Source of the DNA: Nitrobium sp046350935
GTDB lineage: Bacteria > Nitrospirota > Thermodesulfovibrionia > Thermodesulfovibrionales > Dissulfurispiraceae
Direction: 5' to 3'
DNA length: 64,000 bases
NCBI GenBank assembly: GCA_046350935.1
Contig: JAXLZK010000012.1
Span: 22,092 to 86,091 of the forward strand
The position numbers and the translations under genes are program-made. The notes under the pieces are model-generated. The model saw only the letters and a program-made list of their open reading frames with translations, ran no database searches and was not told the DNA's origin. The first letter of the stretch is position 1, and each line of letters opens with the position of its first letter. This document shows, piece by piece, positions 43,552-51,717 of this stretch.

Positions 43552-44369
43552 GCATACGGGTCGGCATGCCTGCGGCGATCAAGCCGAATGCCGAAGCGGC
43601 CATCGTCGTCGAGACGGACGGCGCGGCGGAGACGCACTCGGTCCATTCGCAGCGTCTGCTCTGCCTCATGGGCATATGGGGGGCAGGCGCCAGGACAATC
43701 CCCCCCGAGGGGGAGGACGATTTTCTGAGGATCCTGAACGACCCCTGGCCCAGGGGTCTCATCACCGCGGGAAAGTATCTCGCCTTTACGCACGTTCTGG
43801 ACCCAAGGACGCAAAGACCCATCACGACGATGATGCTCTGCCACGCTCAGTGCCAAACCACCCATGAATTCAGGAAGATAGCCTTCGTATTGCCGTTCAT
43901 GAAGCAGATCCCCTTAAGCTACGCGTATGTAACCCAGGAGTTCCTCGACACGGTCGGATGGCCCGAGCCGGAAAAGCACCAGACGACGGGAGCACTCCCC
44001 GCCGTCGCCTACTGCATCCTATCGAAACGATTCGCCCGGGAAGAGTGCGCCGCATGGATTTTCAGCCACCTGGACGAGATGCTCTCCTCTTTAAAGGGGC
44101 TCTGGCAGGAATACGAGAGCAGGGAGTGGATTTTCAGCCACCGGCAGGAGATCCCCCGCTTTCTCGAAGAATTCAGAAAAGACTTTGAAAAGGGAGGGTT
44201 CTTCGAAGTGCATCGCGACCCGAAGCTGGTGATCCGGAAGGCTTTTTTGTTCGATCTGGCACTGCATCTCGGAATCTGGGCGAGCGTTACGGGAGAAAAG
44301 CCGCTCTTTCTCGCTCTGGCGCTCTCGGAGCCCGGCCGCGACTTCCTGATCGAGCTGAATATTCTCTGA
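43548..44369 (+). CDS. Unknown protein translationally coupled to the MoxR/VWA pair
   Basis: The best start is GTG 43548, which overlaps the preceding stop (GTGA) and has AAGGAG 9 bases upstream; 273 aa. I do not recognise a family. Visible features are a probable beta-rich N-terminus (SIRVGMPAAIKPNAEAAIVV), a His/Cys pair in TTMMLCHAQCQTTHEF, and two near-repeats WIFSHLDEML and WIFSHRQEIP in the C-terminal half. There is no signal peptide or membrane helix. The operon position suggests an accessory or client-recognition factor for maturation of the molybdoenzyme. Confidence 0.6.
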   Translation: MSIRVGMPAAIKPNAEAAIVVETDGAAETHSVHSQRLLCLMGIWGAGARTIPPEGEDDFLRILNDPWPRGLITAGKYLAFTHVLDPRTQRPITTMMLCHAQCQTTHEFRKIAFVLPFMKQIPLSYAYVTQEFLDTVGWPEPEKHQTTGALPAVAYCILSKRFAREECAAWIFSHLDEMLSSLKGLWQEYESREWIFSHRQEIPRFLEEFRKDFEKGGFFEVHRDPKLVIRKAFLFDLALHLGIWASVTGEKPLFLALALSEPGRDFLIELNIL

Positions 44370-44465
44370 CCGGCACAATCCCCTGCACCCGCTCAAACGC
44401 CCTGAAACCAAGGTCTGCAGGCCCACTTTGTTGAATTTTTGTTTAGAAAGGCGTAAACTACGAAC

Positions 44466-46016
44466 ATGGAAATCGTGCACATGAATAAAGAAGACATTTC
44501 CGATGCCCTGATCAGGCAGAACAAATACCTTTCCGTCTTATACGACATCTCTCTCACCGTGGGAAAATCTCTCGACCTGAAGGAGATCCTCAACGACGTC
44601 CTGAACCTTATCATCGATTTCATGGGAGTGGATGCGGGGATCATCTTCGTCATCAACGACGAGACCATGGAGATGGTTCCGGTGGCGTTCAAGAACATCG
44701 GCGAGGAGGTGGTGAGGGATCTCCAGGATAATTTCGTCAGGATCGGCGAATGCGTCTGCGGCTCCATCGCCGAGTACGAGCAGGAGATCGTCATCCTCGA
44801 AAAAGCCTCCCAGGACTCCCGCTTCACCCGCGAGGCCTCCCGGAAGGCCGGAATCGAGTTTTATGCCGGGTTCCCCCTGAAAGCAAAGGGAAAAGTGAAC
44901 GGGGTGTTGTGCTCCATCACGTATACCTCCTATAAGCCGGATGGCGACCAGCTTTCGACGCTGAGGGCCGCCACGGTTCCGATCAGCCTCGCCATCGAGA
45001 ACTCCCGCCTGTTCGAGGACGCGAAGAAGAAAGTCGATGCGAAGCTGCGCTACTTCATTTACGAGAGCATCGTGACGAACAGCCCCAAGATGCAGGAGAT
45101 TATCAGGATGGTGCGGAAGCTCACCGACGTGCCGTCGAACATTCTCATCTACGGAGAGAGCGGCACGGGGAAGGAACTGATCGCCAGGACGATCCACCTG
45201 AACAGTTTGAGGAAAGAGAAGCCCTTTATCGGGCTGAACTGCGCCGCTATCCCCGAAACCCTTTTGGAATCAGAGCTTTTCGGATATGTGAAAGGAGCAT
45301 TCACCGGCGCGAACTCCGACAAGAAGGGGCTCTTCGAGGCGGCGAACGGCGGCACGATCTTCCTCGACGAAGTGGATGCGATGAGCCTGAACCTCCAGGT
45401 GAAGCTGTTGCGGGTCCTCCAGGAGAAGACCTTCGTCAAGGTGGGCAGCGTCCAGCCCATCCATCTCGACGTGAAGATCATCGCGGCGACGAACCGGAGG
45501 CTGGAAGACGCGATCAAGCAGAAACAGTTCAGAGACGACCTCTTCTATCGTCTCAACGTGGTGAGAATCGAGCTGCCGCCCCTGCGGGAGAGGGTCGAGG
45601 ACATCTCCCTCCTTGCCCGGTATTTTGTCAGCAAGTTCAACAAGATCACCGGGAAAAAAATACGGAGGATCTCCGCGGATGCCCTTGAGGTGCTCAATAC
45701 GTACCTCTGGCCGGGGAACATACGTGAGCTTGAGAACGCAATCGAAAGGGCCGTCGTGATGGCCGAAACGGACGAAATCAAGAAAGAGGACCTGCCCTCC
45801 GACATCGTCGACCCCCCCGATGAAGCGAAGCTCGACCTCTCGATCCGCAACATAGAAAAGCAGCATATCGTGAAGGTGATGAGCCTCGTCAACGGGAACA
45901 AGAGAAGGGCCGCGCGCCTCCTGGGAGTCGACGTATCCACCCTGTGGAGGAAATTGAAAAGCGAGGGCATCGCGTACCAGGATACCCCTGAGGTCCACGA
46001 GGCTCAGGAGTCGTAA
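44466..46016 (+). CDS. Sigma-54-dependent transcriptional activator (GAF-AAA+-Fis HTH)
   Basis: This 516-aa NtrC-family enhancer-binding protein has an N-terminal GAF sensor (residues about 20-185: LYDISLTVGKSLDLKEILND, VDAGIIFVIND). The AAA+ domain has Walker A YGESGTGKELIART, the sigma-54-contacting GAFTGA loop (YVKGAFTGANSDKKG), Walker B GGTIFLDEVDAM and R-finger text REDL-like FRDDLFYRLNVVRI. The Fis-type helix-turn-helix is KRRAARLLGVDVSTLWRKLK. There is no receiver domain, so it senses a ligand or redox state directly. It is the only sigma-54 activator in the window and a candidate for the nearby -24/-12 promoters. Confidence 0.92.
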   Translation: MEIVHMNKEDISDALIRQNKYLSVLYDISLTVGKSLDLKEILNDVLNLIIDFMGVDAGIIFVINDETMEMVPVAFKNIGEEVVRDLQDNFVRIGECVCGSIAEYEQEIVILEKASQDSRFTREASRKAGIEFYAGFPLKAKGKVNGVLCSITYTSYKPDGDQLSTLRAATVPISLAIENSRLFEDAKKKVDAKLRYFIYESIVTNSPKMQEIIRMVRKLTDVPSNILIYGESGTGKELIARTIHLNSLRKEKPFIGLNCAAIPETLLESELFGYVKGAFTGANSDKKGLFEAANGGTIFLDEVDAMSLNLQVKLLRVLQEKTFVKVGSVQPIHLDVKIIAATNRRLEDAIKQKQFRDDLFYRLNVVRIELPPLRERVEDISLLARYFVSKFNKITGKKIRRISADALEVLNTYLWPGNIRELENAIERAVVMAETDEIKKEDLPSDIVDPPDEAKLDLSIRNIEKQHIVKVMSLVNGNKRRAARLLGVDVSTLWRKLKSEGIAYQDTPEVHEAQES

Positions 46017-46545
46017 AAAATCCGGGCCGCCAAAAAGGGAGCTTTGGGGTTTTATTAATGCAAAATGCAGTCATGGGAAGGGAAAGCCGCAGGCAGACTT
46101 CCGGATAACAAAAGCAATTCAGCCCCTTACCGGACCATTGCACGATGCACTCCACTGGAGCCTTTTGCAAAGCCTCCAGCGTTGCAGTTGCTTGCCTGCC
46201 CCGTACCCGACGCGCCCCAACGGACAGCACGAAGGCATGTATCCCCAAGGAGCCCCCTTTTCCCCCCTCGAATCGTTTCCCGATGCATGCGCCGCGCCCC
46301 TCACGCCGCTGTGTGCGCGTTGTTTGCCGGCCCTGTCCGCCGGCACCGGCCGCAGAAACCGCTCCACGCCGCGAAAGACGGGCGTGCATGGCAAAGTGCA
46401 CTGCTGGTGCGGAAAGGAGGACCTGCCGGTACGCTGCGTACAAGGGAAAACCCCGCTGCGGCAGCCCCCCGTCCGAGCAGGAAAACAGCCCGCGGAAAGG
46501 AATTCCAACACATATCTCCTTGTTTTAACTTAATTTATATCACCA
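46017..46545. other. Gene-free region between the activator and tusA
   Basis: Open frames occur on both strands, but none shows a recognisable protein, a ribosome site or consistent codon use. The sequence is rich in short GC repeats (GGAGCCTTTTGCAAAGCCTCC-like pairing around 46157-46177). It may be decayed DNA. I see nothing firm in it. Confidence 0.4.
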
Positions 46546-46576
46546 TTCGGGGGCTGCTGCCCCGAAGAGCTTTTTA
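46546..46576 (+). terminator. Rho-independent terminator upstream of tusA
   Basis: TTCGGGG and CCCCGAA form a 7-bp stem with a 7-base loop, followed 4 bases later by TTTTT. It ends just before the sigma-54 promoter of tusA and so isolates that promoter from upstream transcription. Confidence 0.7.
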
Positions 46577-46592
46577 TGGCATCTTTTTTGCA
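46577..46592 (+). promoter_or_regulatory. Sigma-54 promoter of tusA
   Basis: TGGCATCTTTTTTGCA has TGGCAT, a 5-base spacer and TTGCA, with GG and GC 10 bases apart. It is 37 bases upstream of the tusA start codon. Confidence 0.8.
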
Positions 46593-46629
46593 AAAAAAAG
46601 CAGAAAATGTCGTAAGGAGGAACCACGCA

Positions 46630-46866
46630 ATGGATGAAGTAAAGGTAGCGATGAGCATCAACACCAGCGGCCTCGCCTGTCCCATGCCGGTCGTGAACAC
46701 GAAAAAAGCGATACAGAAACTCCAGCCTGGACAGGTGCTCGAAGTGATCGCCACGGATAATACATCACGGTCGGACATCCCCGTCCTTTTGAAAAAGCTG
46801 GGTCATGAACTGCTCTCGATGAACGAGCAGGACGGCGTTATCACCTTTCTGATCAGGAAGAACTGA
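46630..46866 (+). CDS. tusA: TusA-family sulfur carrier protein
   Basis: This 78-aa protein starts at ATG 46630, which has AAGGAGG upstream. The hallmark CPMP motif is in NTSGLACPMPVVNTKKAIQK, followed by LQPGQVLEVIATDNTS and the LGHELLSMNEQDGVITFLI end. The cysteine carries a persulfide and passes sulfur to DsrE-like acceptors or to molybdenum cofactor and tRNA modification enzymes. The sigma-54 promoter links its expression to that of the DsrE/OsmC modules. Confidence 0.85.
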   Translation: MDEVKVAMSINTSGLACPMPVVNTKKAIQKLQPGQVLEVIATDNTSRSDIPVLLKKLGHELLSMNEQDGVITFLIRKN

Positions 46867-47007
46867 GCGCGGATACCGTCAGAACAAAAGCAGGAGTCCC
46901 TGTGCCGGGGGTATTCAGGTACTCCCTGTGTGTACGGCAACGCACCGGCTTGTACAAAATCCCCTGCAACAGTCCCTGGCAGAGGATTTCTTTCCCTTCG
47001 GCTCCCC

Positions 47008-47322
47008 TTACTCGAAAGTAATCGCTACGTTCCGGGCCAGGGCGAAGCCGCCCTCCACCTGGGCAGCCTTGAAGATGGCGGGAACGACCGGACAGCCGGC
47101 GCAGGAGCCCATTATCGTCTTCAGGGCTGCATCCCGTATTTTGATCCCAAAGACATTCCGCATCTCTTCGACGAGATTGAAATGGGGGAGCTCCCGTGCG
47201 AAATCGTGCAGGTAGGGGCATTTGGTATCGAAGGTAAGAGCATAGGTGAAATTGCCCATCGGCTTCACTTCCACCCGGGTATCGAACCCGCACACGCCTG
47301 CATTGACCTGTATCGCCGTCAT
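47008..47322 (-). CDS. Small conserved cysteine protein of unknown function
   Basis: This 104-aa protein starts at ATG 47322 (MTAIQVNAGVCGFDTRVEVK) with a GGAGGAAAG site. Four cysteines are in three groups: AGVCGFD, DTKCPYLHDFA and GSCAGCPVVPAIFKAA. The CxxC-P end could bind a metal or carry out thiol chemistry. I recall similar small proteins in methanogens and anaerobic bacteria but cannot assign a function. A candidate FNR-type box lies 79 bases upstream. Confidence 0.65.
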   Translation of the reverse strand: MTAIQVNAGVCGFDTRVEVKPMGNFTYALTFDTKCPYLHDFARELPHFNLVEEMRNVFGIKIRDAALKTIMGSCAGCPVVPAIFKAAQVEGGFALARNVAITFE

Positions 47323-47400
47323 CTTTCCTCCTTGCTTTTCACGATCGGTTTCCCTCTGCTGCCTCGTCTTCAAGCATAGAACAGCAGGATTCGAATTAAC

Positions 47401-47414
47401 ATGATACAGATCAT
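47401..47414 (-). promoter_or_regulatory. Possible FNR/CRP-family binding site
   Basis: ATGATACAGATCAT is a palindrome matching the core TGAT-N4-ATCA of FNR-type boxes. It lies 79 bases upstream of the cysteine-protein gene, a fitting distance for an activator. Confidence 0.4.
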
Positions 47415-47553
47415 ACGAACGAAGTGCTCAGGACACCCCGCGCTTTCCCGTGCGCGTGCCGCGCTGAACGCGAAAAGACAGAAGAGAGGGTCGCACACCG
47501 AGGAGCGGCCCCGCCCTTCCGTCTTTTTCCGTCTCCCTCTTCCTTCTTCTTCC

Positions 47554-48015
47554 CTACCGGGAGGCCGGCGCCATCTGCGCCTTTTTCATATCAGCCATCC
47601 GCCTGCCTATCTCTTCGGCCTTCTTTTCGTCGATAACGTTCCGGGCATCTTCGAACAGCTCGCCCTCTTCCTCTTCGATATGGTGCTCCACGCTCTCCCG
47701 CAGCACCGCCAGCTTCGCCATCCACTGCTCATCCTTCTGCATGGAGGCCATCTCGCCGAGGAGGAGCCTGGCCACGTGGTGCTCCTCGTAGGACTCAAGG
47801 ATGGTGGAGCGGGTGCTCTCCTCCTCCTTGAGCACTGAATAGAAGAACTCTTCCTCCCCCATCATATGGATTTCCAGCTCCTGTTTCAACCTGTCGAATA
47901 CCGCGTCCGCTTTTCCACCCTTTATCCGTCCCGGCTCCCCCTGCATCCCTTCCAGCTCGTCAAAGAGATTCAACGCCTTCTCGTGATCGTTCTTCAAAAG
48001 CTCGAAAATATTCAT
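47554..48015 (-). CDS. Hemerythrin-domain protein
   Basis: This 153-aa four-helix protein has the iron-ligand pattern of HHE cation-binding domains: NDHEKALNLFDEL, LEIHMMGEEEFFYSVLKEEE, ESYEEHHVARLLLGEM and VEHHIEEEEGELFEDARN. Members bind a di-iron site for oxygen or NO sensing, scavenging or iron storage. The start has AAAAAGGAGGG upstream, and the gene lies 13 bases after the stop of the broken SDR gene. Confidence 0.87.
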   Translation of the reverse strand: MNIFELLKNDHEKALNLFDELEGMQGEPGRIKGGKADAVFDRLKQELEIHMMGEEEFFYSVLKEEESTRSTILESYEEHHVARLLLGEMASMQKDEQWMAKLAVLRESVEHHIEEEEGELFEDARNVIDEKKAEEIGRRMADMKKAQMAPASR

Positions 48016-48028
48016 TTTTCCCTCCTTT

Positions 48029-48330
48029 TTATCCGTTTATTCCTTCGCCGCCGTTGGGATGCAGCACCTGCCCCGTCATATACGAGGAATCCTCCGCTGC
48101 GAGGAAGACATAACAGGAAGCCACCTCCTCGGGCTGTCCGGCACGCCCCAGGGGAACGTTCCCTCCGAACTCCGCAACCTTGTCCGCGGGGAAGCTCGCG
48201 GGGATCAGGGGGGGGCCGGATGGGGCCCGGCGCAACGGCATTCACGCGAATGCCCTTCTGAGCCAGGGACCTTGCAAGAGACCGGGTAAAGGCGCGGCGG
48301 CAGTTTCTGCTTCGATGCTTTCTGCGCCAT
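48029..48330 (-). pseudogene. Short-chain dehydrogenase/reductase gene with internal deletion
   Basis: The minus strand begins normally at ATG 48330 after GGAGGGAGGA with MAQKASKQKLPP, the usual start of a group of 280-300 aa SDR oxidoreductases. It then jumps, with a change of frame, to the SDR C-terminus AFTRSLARSLAQKGIRVNAV, APGPI, GNVPLGRAGQPEEVASCYVF, SSYMTGQVLHPNGGEGING and stop at 48029. The cofactor site and the Tyr-x-x-x-Lys catalytic region are gone (about 190 residues missing). The product would be frame-shifted, so the gene is dead. Confidence 0.8.
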
Positions 48331-48553
48331 TCCTCCCTCCTTCCTGAACGGTTTTATTCGGTGCGGGGGCCCCTGACCAGCCGTGCGTGCAGCGCGAGGG
48401 AGTGAAAGCGTCCAGCGGCAGCGGAGTGTGTGCTGCCCGTGCGCCGTTTTCTCTGCTGTATGCGCGTGCAGAGCAGCGGGCATCGGGAGGGGAGAGGTAG
48501 TGTCTAGTTAAATTGGACCACAAAAAAGGGGAAAAGGCAAGGAGTGAAGAGCA

Positions 48554-49186
48554 TCACCTGAGGTTCCTTTCGTGCTCGAACCTGTCGAAGCCGCGGTAGC
48601 GCCCCTCCCGCAGCATATCGAGGAAGTTCTCATAGGTGACCTCTCCGAAGAATTCCGTGTAGCAGCTGCCGACTTCGTCGATGCAGTGGGAGTCGCTTCC
48701 GCCCGTGGTGGGCAACTGCAGAGAATGTGCGGCCTCCAGGGCCTTCCTGTTCTCGGTGCGGTTGTTATGCCCGTTGTACGCCTCGACGGCGCAGATGCCG
48801 TTCAGACTCCCGATATCCGCCCGCAGCAGGGACCACTCCCGGAAAGGATGGGGGACGATCACGACGCCTCCCCGCTCTTTCACGACCCGGATGATCTCCC
48901 GTGCAGGGGCATACAGGTCGACGGCATCGGTGATGTCATCCCTGATCCCGAAGACGAGGATATGCCCCTCTTCCGCGTTGTACTCAGCGCCGCGGAAGAT
49001 CCTGATCGTGCCCCTGTATTTCTCTTTCAGCGCCTCCACCGGCTCGGAAGCCCGAAAGGAGTTGTGCTCGGTGAAGGCGATGCCGTGCAGCCCCAGCTCG
49101 ACGGCGCGCTGCACCGCCTCTTCCGGGTCCAGGGAGCTGTCTTCACTGTAAAAGGAATGGTTGTGGAGGTCTATTTTCGCTGCCAT
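48554..49186 (-). CDS. PHP-domain phosphoesterase
   Basis: This 210-aa protein has the four PHP metal motifs: IDLHNHSFYSEDSSLDPEEA (HxH), FTEHNSF, VIVPHPFREW and GGSDSHCIDEVGSCYTEFFG. The family hydrolyses phosphoesters such as 5' nucleotides, RNA ends or histidinol phosphate with a trinuclear metal centre. The substrate is not deducible. It lies 34 bases downstream of the first gene of the sugar cluster's 3' end and may be co-transcribed with it. Confidence 0.83.
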   Translation of the reverse strand: MAAKIDLHNHSFYSEDSSLDPEEAVQRAVELGLHGIAFTEHNSFRASEPVEALKEKYRGTIRIFRGAEYNAEEGHILVFGIRDDITDAVDLYAPAREIIRVVKERGGVVIVPHPFREWSLLRADIGSLNGICAVEAYNGHNNRTENRKALEAAHSLQLPTTGGSDSHCIDEVGSCYTEFFGEVTYENFLDMLREGRYRGFDRFEHERNLR

Positions 49187-49220
49187 GAGACATTATACCA
49201 GCTTTCGCTCACCCTTTTTT

Positions 49221-51035
49221 CTACGCCGCTCCGCCCCGCGCGCCCCGCAGAATCTCTTCCCGCAGCCGGGCTGCGTAGACTCCGACCAGGGCTTTGAACT
49301 TCGCTCCCTCCGGCGAGGAGTCCAGCTCCCTGGCGGCGAAGGTCGCATACCCCAGCCGGTATGCAAGATAGGCGATGCGGTAAAAGGGAAGCCGCCCCCT
49401 GATCCCGCGGTCGCCGGAGAGCGCCTGATAGCTGCCGAGAAGATGGTCTTCCTCACCGGGAGCAAAACCGAACTCGATGCTGCCGCCCGCAAGGTCCCAT
49501 GCGCTATCCTGACAGCAGGGGAAGAACTGGTCGGCATGATGGTCAACGGCATCGGCTTTCCGGTACCCGCCGGGAGTGCGCAGCCATTCGTGCGGCAGCA
49601 TCCGTCCGTCCACCGCCACGGCGGCGCAGCCGTCCACCAGGGACCGAAATCTCCTGAGGGGCCCGAGCCTCTCCACCCACTCTCTGCCGAGCCCGAGCAG
49701 GGTGTTCCTTCGGACCATGGCGTACAGCTCCTCGAACTGCATAGCGTGCTCCACAGGAAACGCTTTCCTGAGAAAGGAGAGGTAGCGCGCCATGGTGTCC
49801 AGGAGAGGCCGGTCGGCCTCTCCGCGCGCCACCGGGGTGCCGGGAATGAAGTCGGTGAGCAGGAAGCCGTTGGCGAGCCCGCGCACCGCCTGGCCGAACC
49901 CTGCCTCCGCGAGGGCCAGCGCGCGGGCGTGCTTCGCCCTCCCGAAGCGTCCGAGCCCGACGAACCTCAGGAGAAGAGGGCCTCTCCCCGCGTCCTGCAG
50001 CCCCTTCGCCGCCCCTCCGCGGCTGCCTGTCCTCCCCGCGATACGGAACGGGCTGTCCGGGCAGAGGAACTTTCTCTTTTCGTGATGGGGGTGCACCGCC
50101 GGGGAAAGTGCTCCGTTCCGGTAAAAGAGCGTGCGCCACCTGCCCGCGGCGATGTCCAGGAGGTGCGGGGAAGGGAGCGACCGGGCGAGGCGGCCCGTGC
50201 TGATCCACATCGCCTCGAAGCTTTCAGAAAACTTCCGGTGTCTTCCCCAGCGCCTGCGGGAGGCTTCCGAAAAGAAACCCGATCCGTCCGGCTCCCAGCT
50301 CGGCAGAAACACGATCCTCTCGTCGGCGACTCCGAGCTCCGCCAACTTTTCCGCGACGCAGCAGAGGGAGGTCCCGCTCATGCCCGGCCCCTCGTCCACG
50401 ATAAGGAAGAGGGAGCACGGGAGCGTACGCAGGTGCTCGCCGAATTCGGGGGAGAGCAGAACGCGGCGCTGAAAAGGATGCTCCCTCGGACGGAGGGTGA
50501 ACGGGTGCACGACGCATCCGTGCTCCTCGAGCGCCGCGGAAACGAGTGCGGAGAGTCCGGTTCCGATGCTGCGCAGCCCTATACAGGCGACCCGTTCAGG
50601 ATGCAGCGCGCTGAAGAGCTTCTGTGCCGCCGCATAGTACGTCGCAGGGTAGAGGCCGTAATGCGCGTACCCTTCGGGCTCCCGGAGGGTAATCGTCTCG
50701 GGGAGCGCGCAGGACGAGATGCCGGTCAGCGCCCCGCTCAGCCTGCCCGCCCACTGCAGGAGAGCGGAGGGCCTTCCCTCCCACGAGCTGCAGAACATAT
50801 GGCCTGCAAAGAGGCCGGCGCGCCGGAGCGCCCGGGTAAGCCCGCTCTCCTCGTCCCTTTCGGGGCAGAGGGCATCCGTCAGGGCCGACTCGAACTCGCC
50901 CCATTCGATAAGGACCTCGGCCACCCTGCCATGGTCGGCGGCGCCCCCCTTCTCGAGCTCCTCAAGCATCGTGCGGAGGCTCCTGATGCAGTGGGCCGGG
51001 GCCATTGTCCGTTCCTGCTTCCTGTAGACGATCAT
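49221..51035 (-). CDS. Large protein with phosphoribosyltransferase-like motif and kinase-like C-terminus
   Basis: The ATG at 51035 follows AAGGAGG; about 604 aa. I cannot name the family. Near residues 190-210 SLFLIVDEGPGMSGTSL looks like the PRPP-binding loop of phosphoribosyltransferases (hydrophobic strand, Asp-Glu, Gly, Thr-Ser). The C-terminal part (HADQFFPCCQDSAWDLAGGS) resembles the end of aminoglycoside-phosphotransferase-like kinases (WDLA). No signal peptide or membrane helix. It heads the 3' part of a sugar-modification cluster, next to a histidine phosphatase, so a nucleotide-sugar or sugar-phosphate role is possible. Confidence 0.6.
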   Translation of the reverse strand: MIVYRKQERTMAPAHCIRSLRTMLEELEKGGAADHGRVAEVLIEWGEFESALTDALCPERDEESGLTRALRRAGLFAGHMFCSSWEGRPSALLQWAGRLSGALTGISSCALPETITLREPEGYAHYGLYPATYYAAAQKLFSALHPERVACIGLRSIGTGLSALVSAALEEHGCVVHPFTLRPREHPFQRRVLLSPEFGEHLRTLPCSLFLIVDEGPGMSGTSLCCVAEKLAELGVADERIVFLPSWEPDGSGFFSEASRRRWGRHRKFSESFEAMWISTGRLARSLPSPHLLDIAAGRWRTLFYRNGALSPAVHPHHEKRKFLCPDSPFRIAGRTGSRGGAAKGLQDAGRGPLLLRFVGLGRFGRAKHARALALAEAGFGQAVRGLANGFLLTDFIPGTPVARGEADRPLLDTMARYLSFLRKAFPVEHAMQFEELYAMVRRNTLLGLGREWVERLGPLRRFRSLVDGCAAVAVDGRMLPHEWLRTPGGYRKADAVDHHADQFFPCCQDSAWDLAGGSIEFGFAPGEEDHLLGSYQALSGDRGIRGRLPFYRIAYLAYRLGYATFAARELDSSPEGAKFKALVGVYAARLREEILRGARGGAA

Positions 51036-51090
51036 GCGGTGCGCTCCCTCCTTCACGTGCGGGAGCCTTTTTCGGCCCCCACATCGTTTC

Positions 51091-51717
51091 TCATCCTTTC
51101 CGCTCCTCTCCTTTCCAAAACGGCAGCGCTCCCGTATGGTTCACGCAGAGCAGCACAGGCCCGTACTCGTCCAGCGCAAAGCCGCTGACGGAAGCAGGGC
51201 TTATTTCGATCCGGCGCATGAGGTCCAGGGGGATTCCCGCGTAGTAGGCGATCGCAGCCTTGATCACATCCCCATGACTCACCACCACCACCCTCCCTTC
51301 CGGATGAAGCCCCCGCATCCTCTCCATCTCCGCAATCATGCGCACCTGCACCTCGCCGATCATCTCCCCGCCGGGGATGCGCGTCCCGCTGCGGAACTCG
51401 TTGAAGCGCTTCCATGCGGGAAAAGCGCTCAGGGCAGGGAAATCCACCCCGGTCCATTCGCCGAAGCGTATCTCCCCCACTCCCTCGCACACCTGCACCG
51501 GAATGCCCCAGCGGGATGCGAGCGGGGCGGCCGTCTCGAGCGCCCGGTCGAGGGGGCTGCAGTACAGGGCGGCGGGAGAGAACGCGGCGAGACGTTCCGC
51601 CAGCTCTTCGGCCTCGCGCCTTCCTTGCCCGTTCAGATGGACCCCCGGCTGCCACCCGGCGAGGGTCCTGCCGAGACTATCGGTGGTTCCGTGGCGTATC
51701 AGAAGGAAGATCGTCAT
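51091..51717 (-). CDS. Histidine phosphatase (phosphoglycerate mutase-like)
   Basis: This 208-aa protein has the phospho-acceptor LLIRHGTTDSLGRTLAGWQP, YCSPLDRALETA, GEIRFGEWTG and VVVVSHGDVIKAAI. The RHG and second His motifs are intact. Members include cofactor-dependent phosphoglycerate mutases, alpha-ribazole phosphatase and sugar phosphatases. The cluster context favours a sugar-phosphate substrate. Its start overlaps the stop of the glycosyltransferase gene (ATGA). Confidence 0.87.
   Translation of the reverse strand: MTIFLLIRHGTTDSLGRTLAGWQPGVHLNGQGRREAEELAERLAAFSPAALYCSPLDRALETAAPLASRWGIPVQVCEGVGEIRFGEWTGVDFPALSAFPAWKRFNEFRSGTRIPGGEMIGEVQVRMIAEMERMRGLHPEGRVVVVSHGDVIKAAIAYYAGIPLDLMRRIEISPASVSGFALDEYGPVLLCVNHTGALPFWKGEERKG

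Noticed and set aside
46119..46511. Hypothetical protein on the minus strand upstream of tusA
   Set aside because: No ribosome site, odd Cys/Arg-rich composition and overlapping open frames on the other strand point to chance.
47383..47400. tRNA T-arm-like GGATTCGAA
   Set aside because: No cloverleaf can be drawn around it; no tRNA gene was recognised anywhere in the window.
48500..48535. Insertion-sequence end (TGTCTAGTTAAATTGGACC)
   Set aside because: It looks like a transposon tip, but there is no second end and no transposase fragment nearby.
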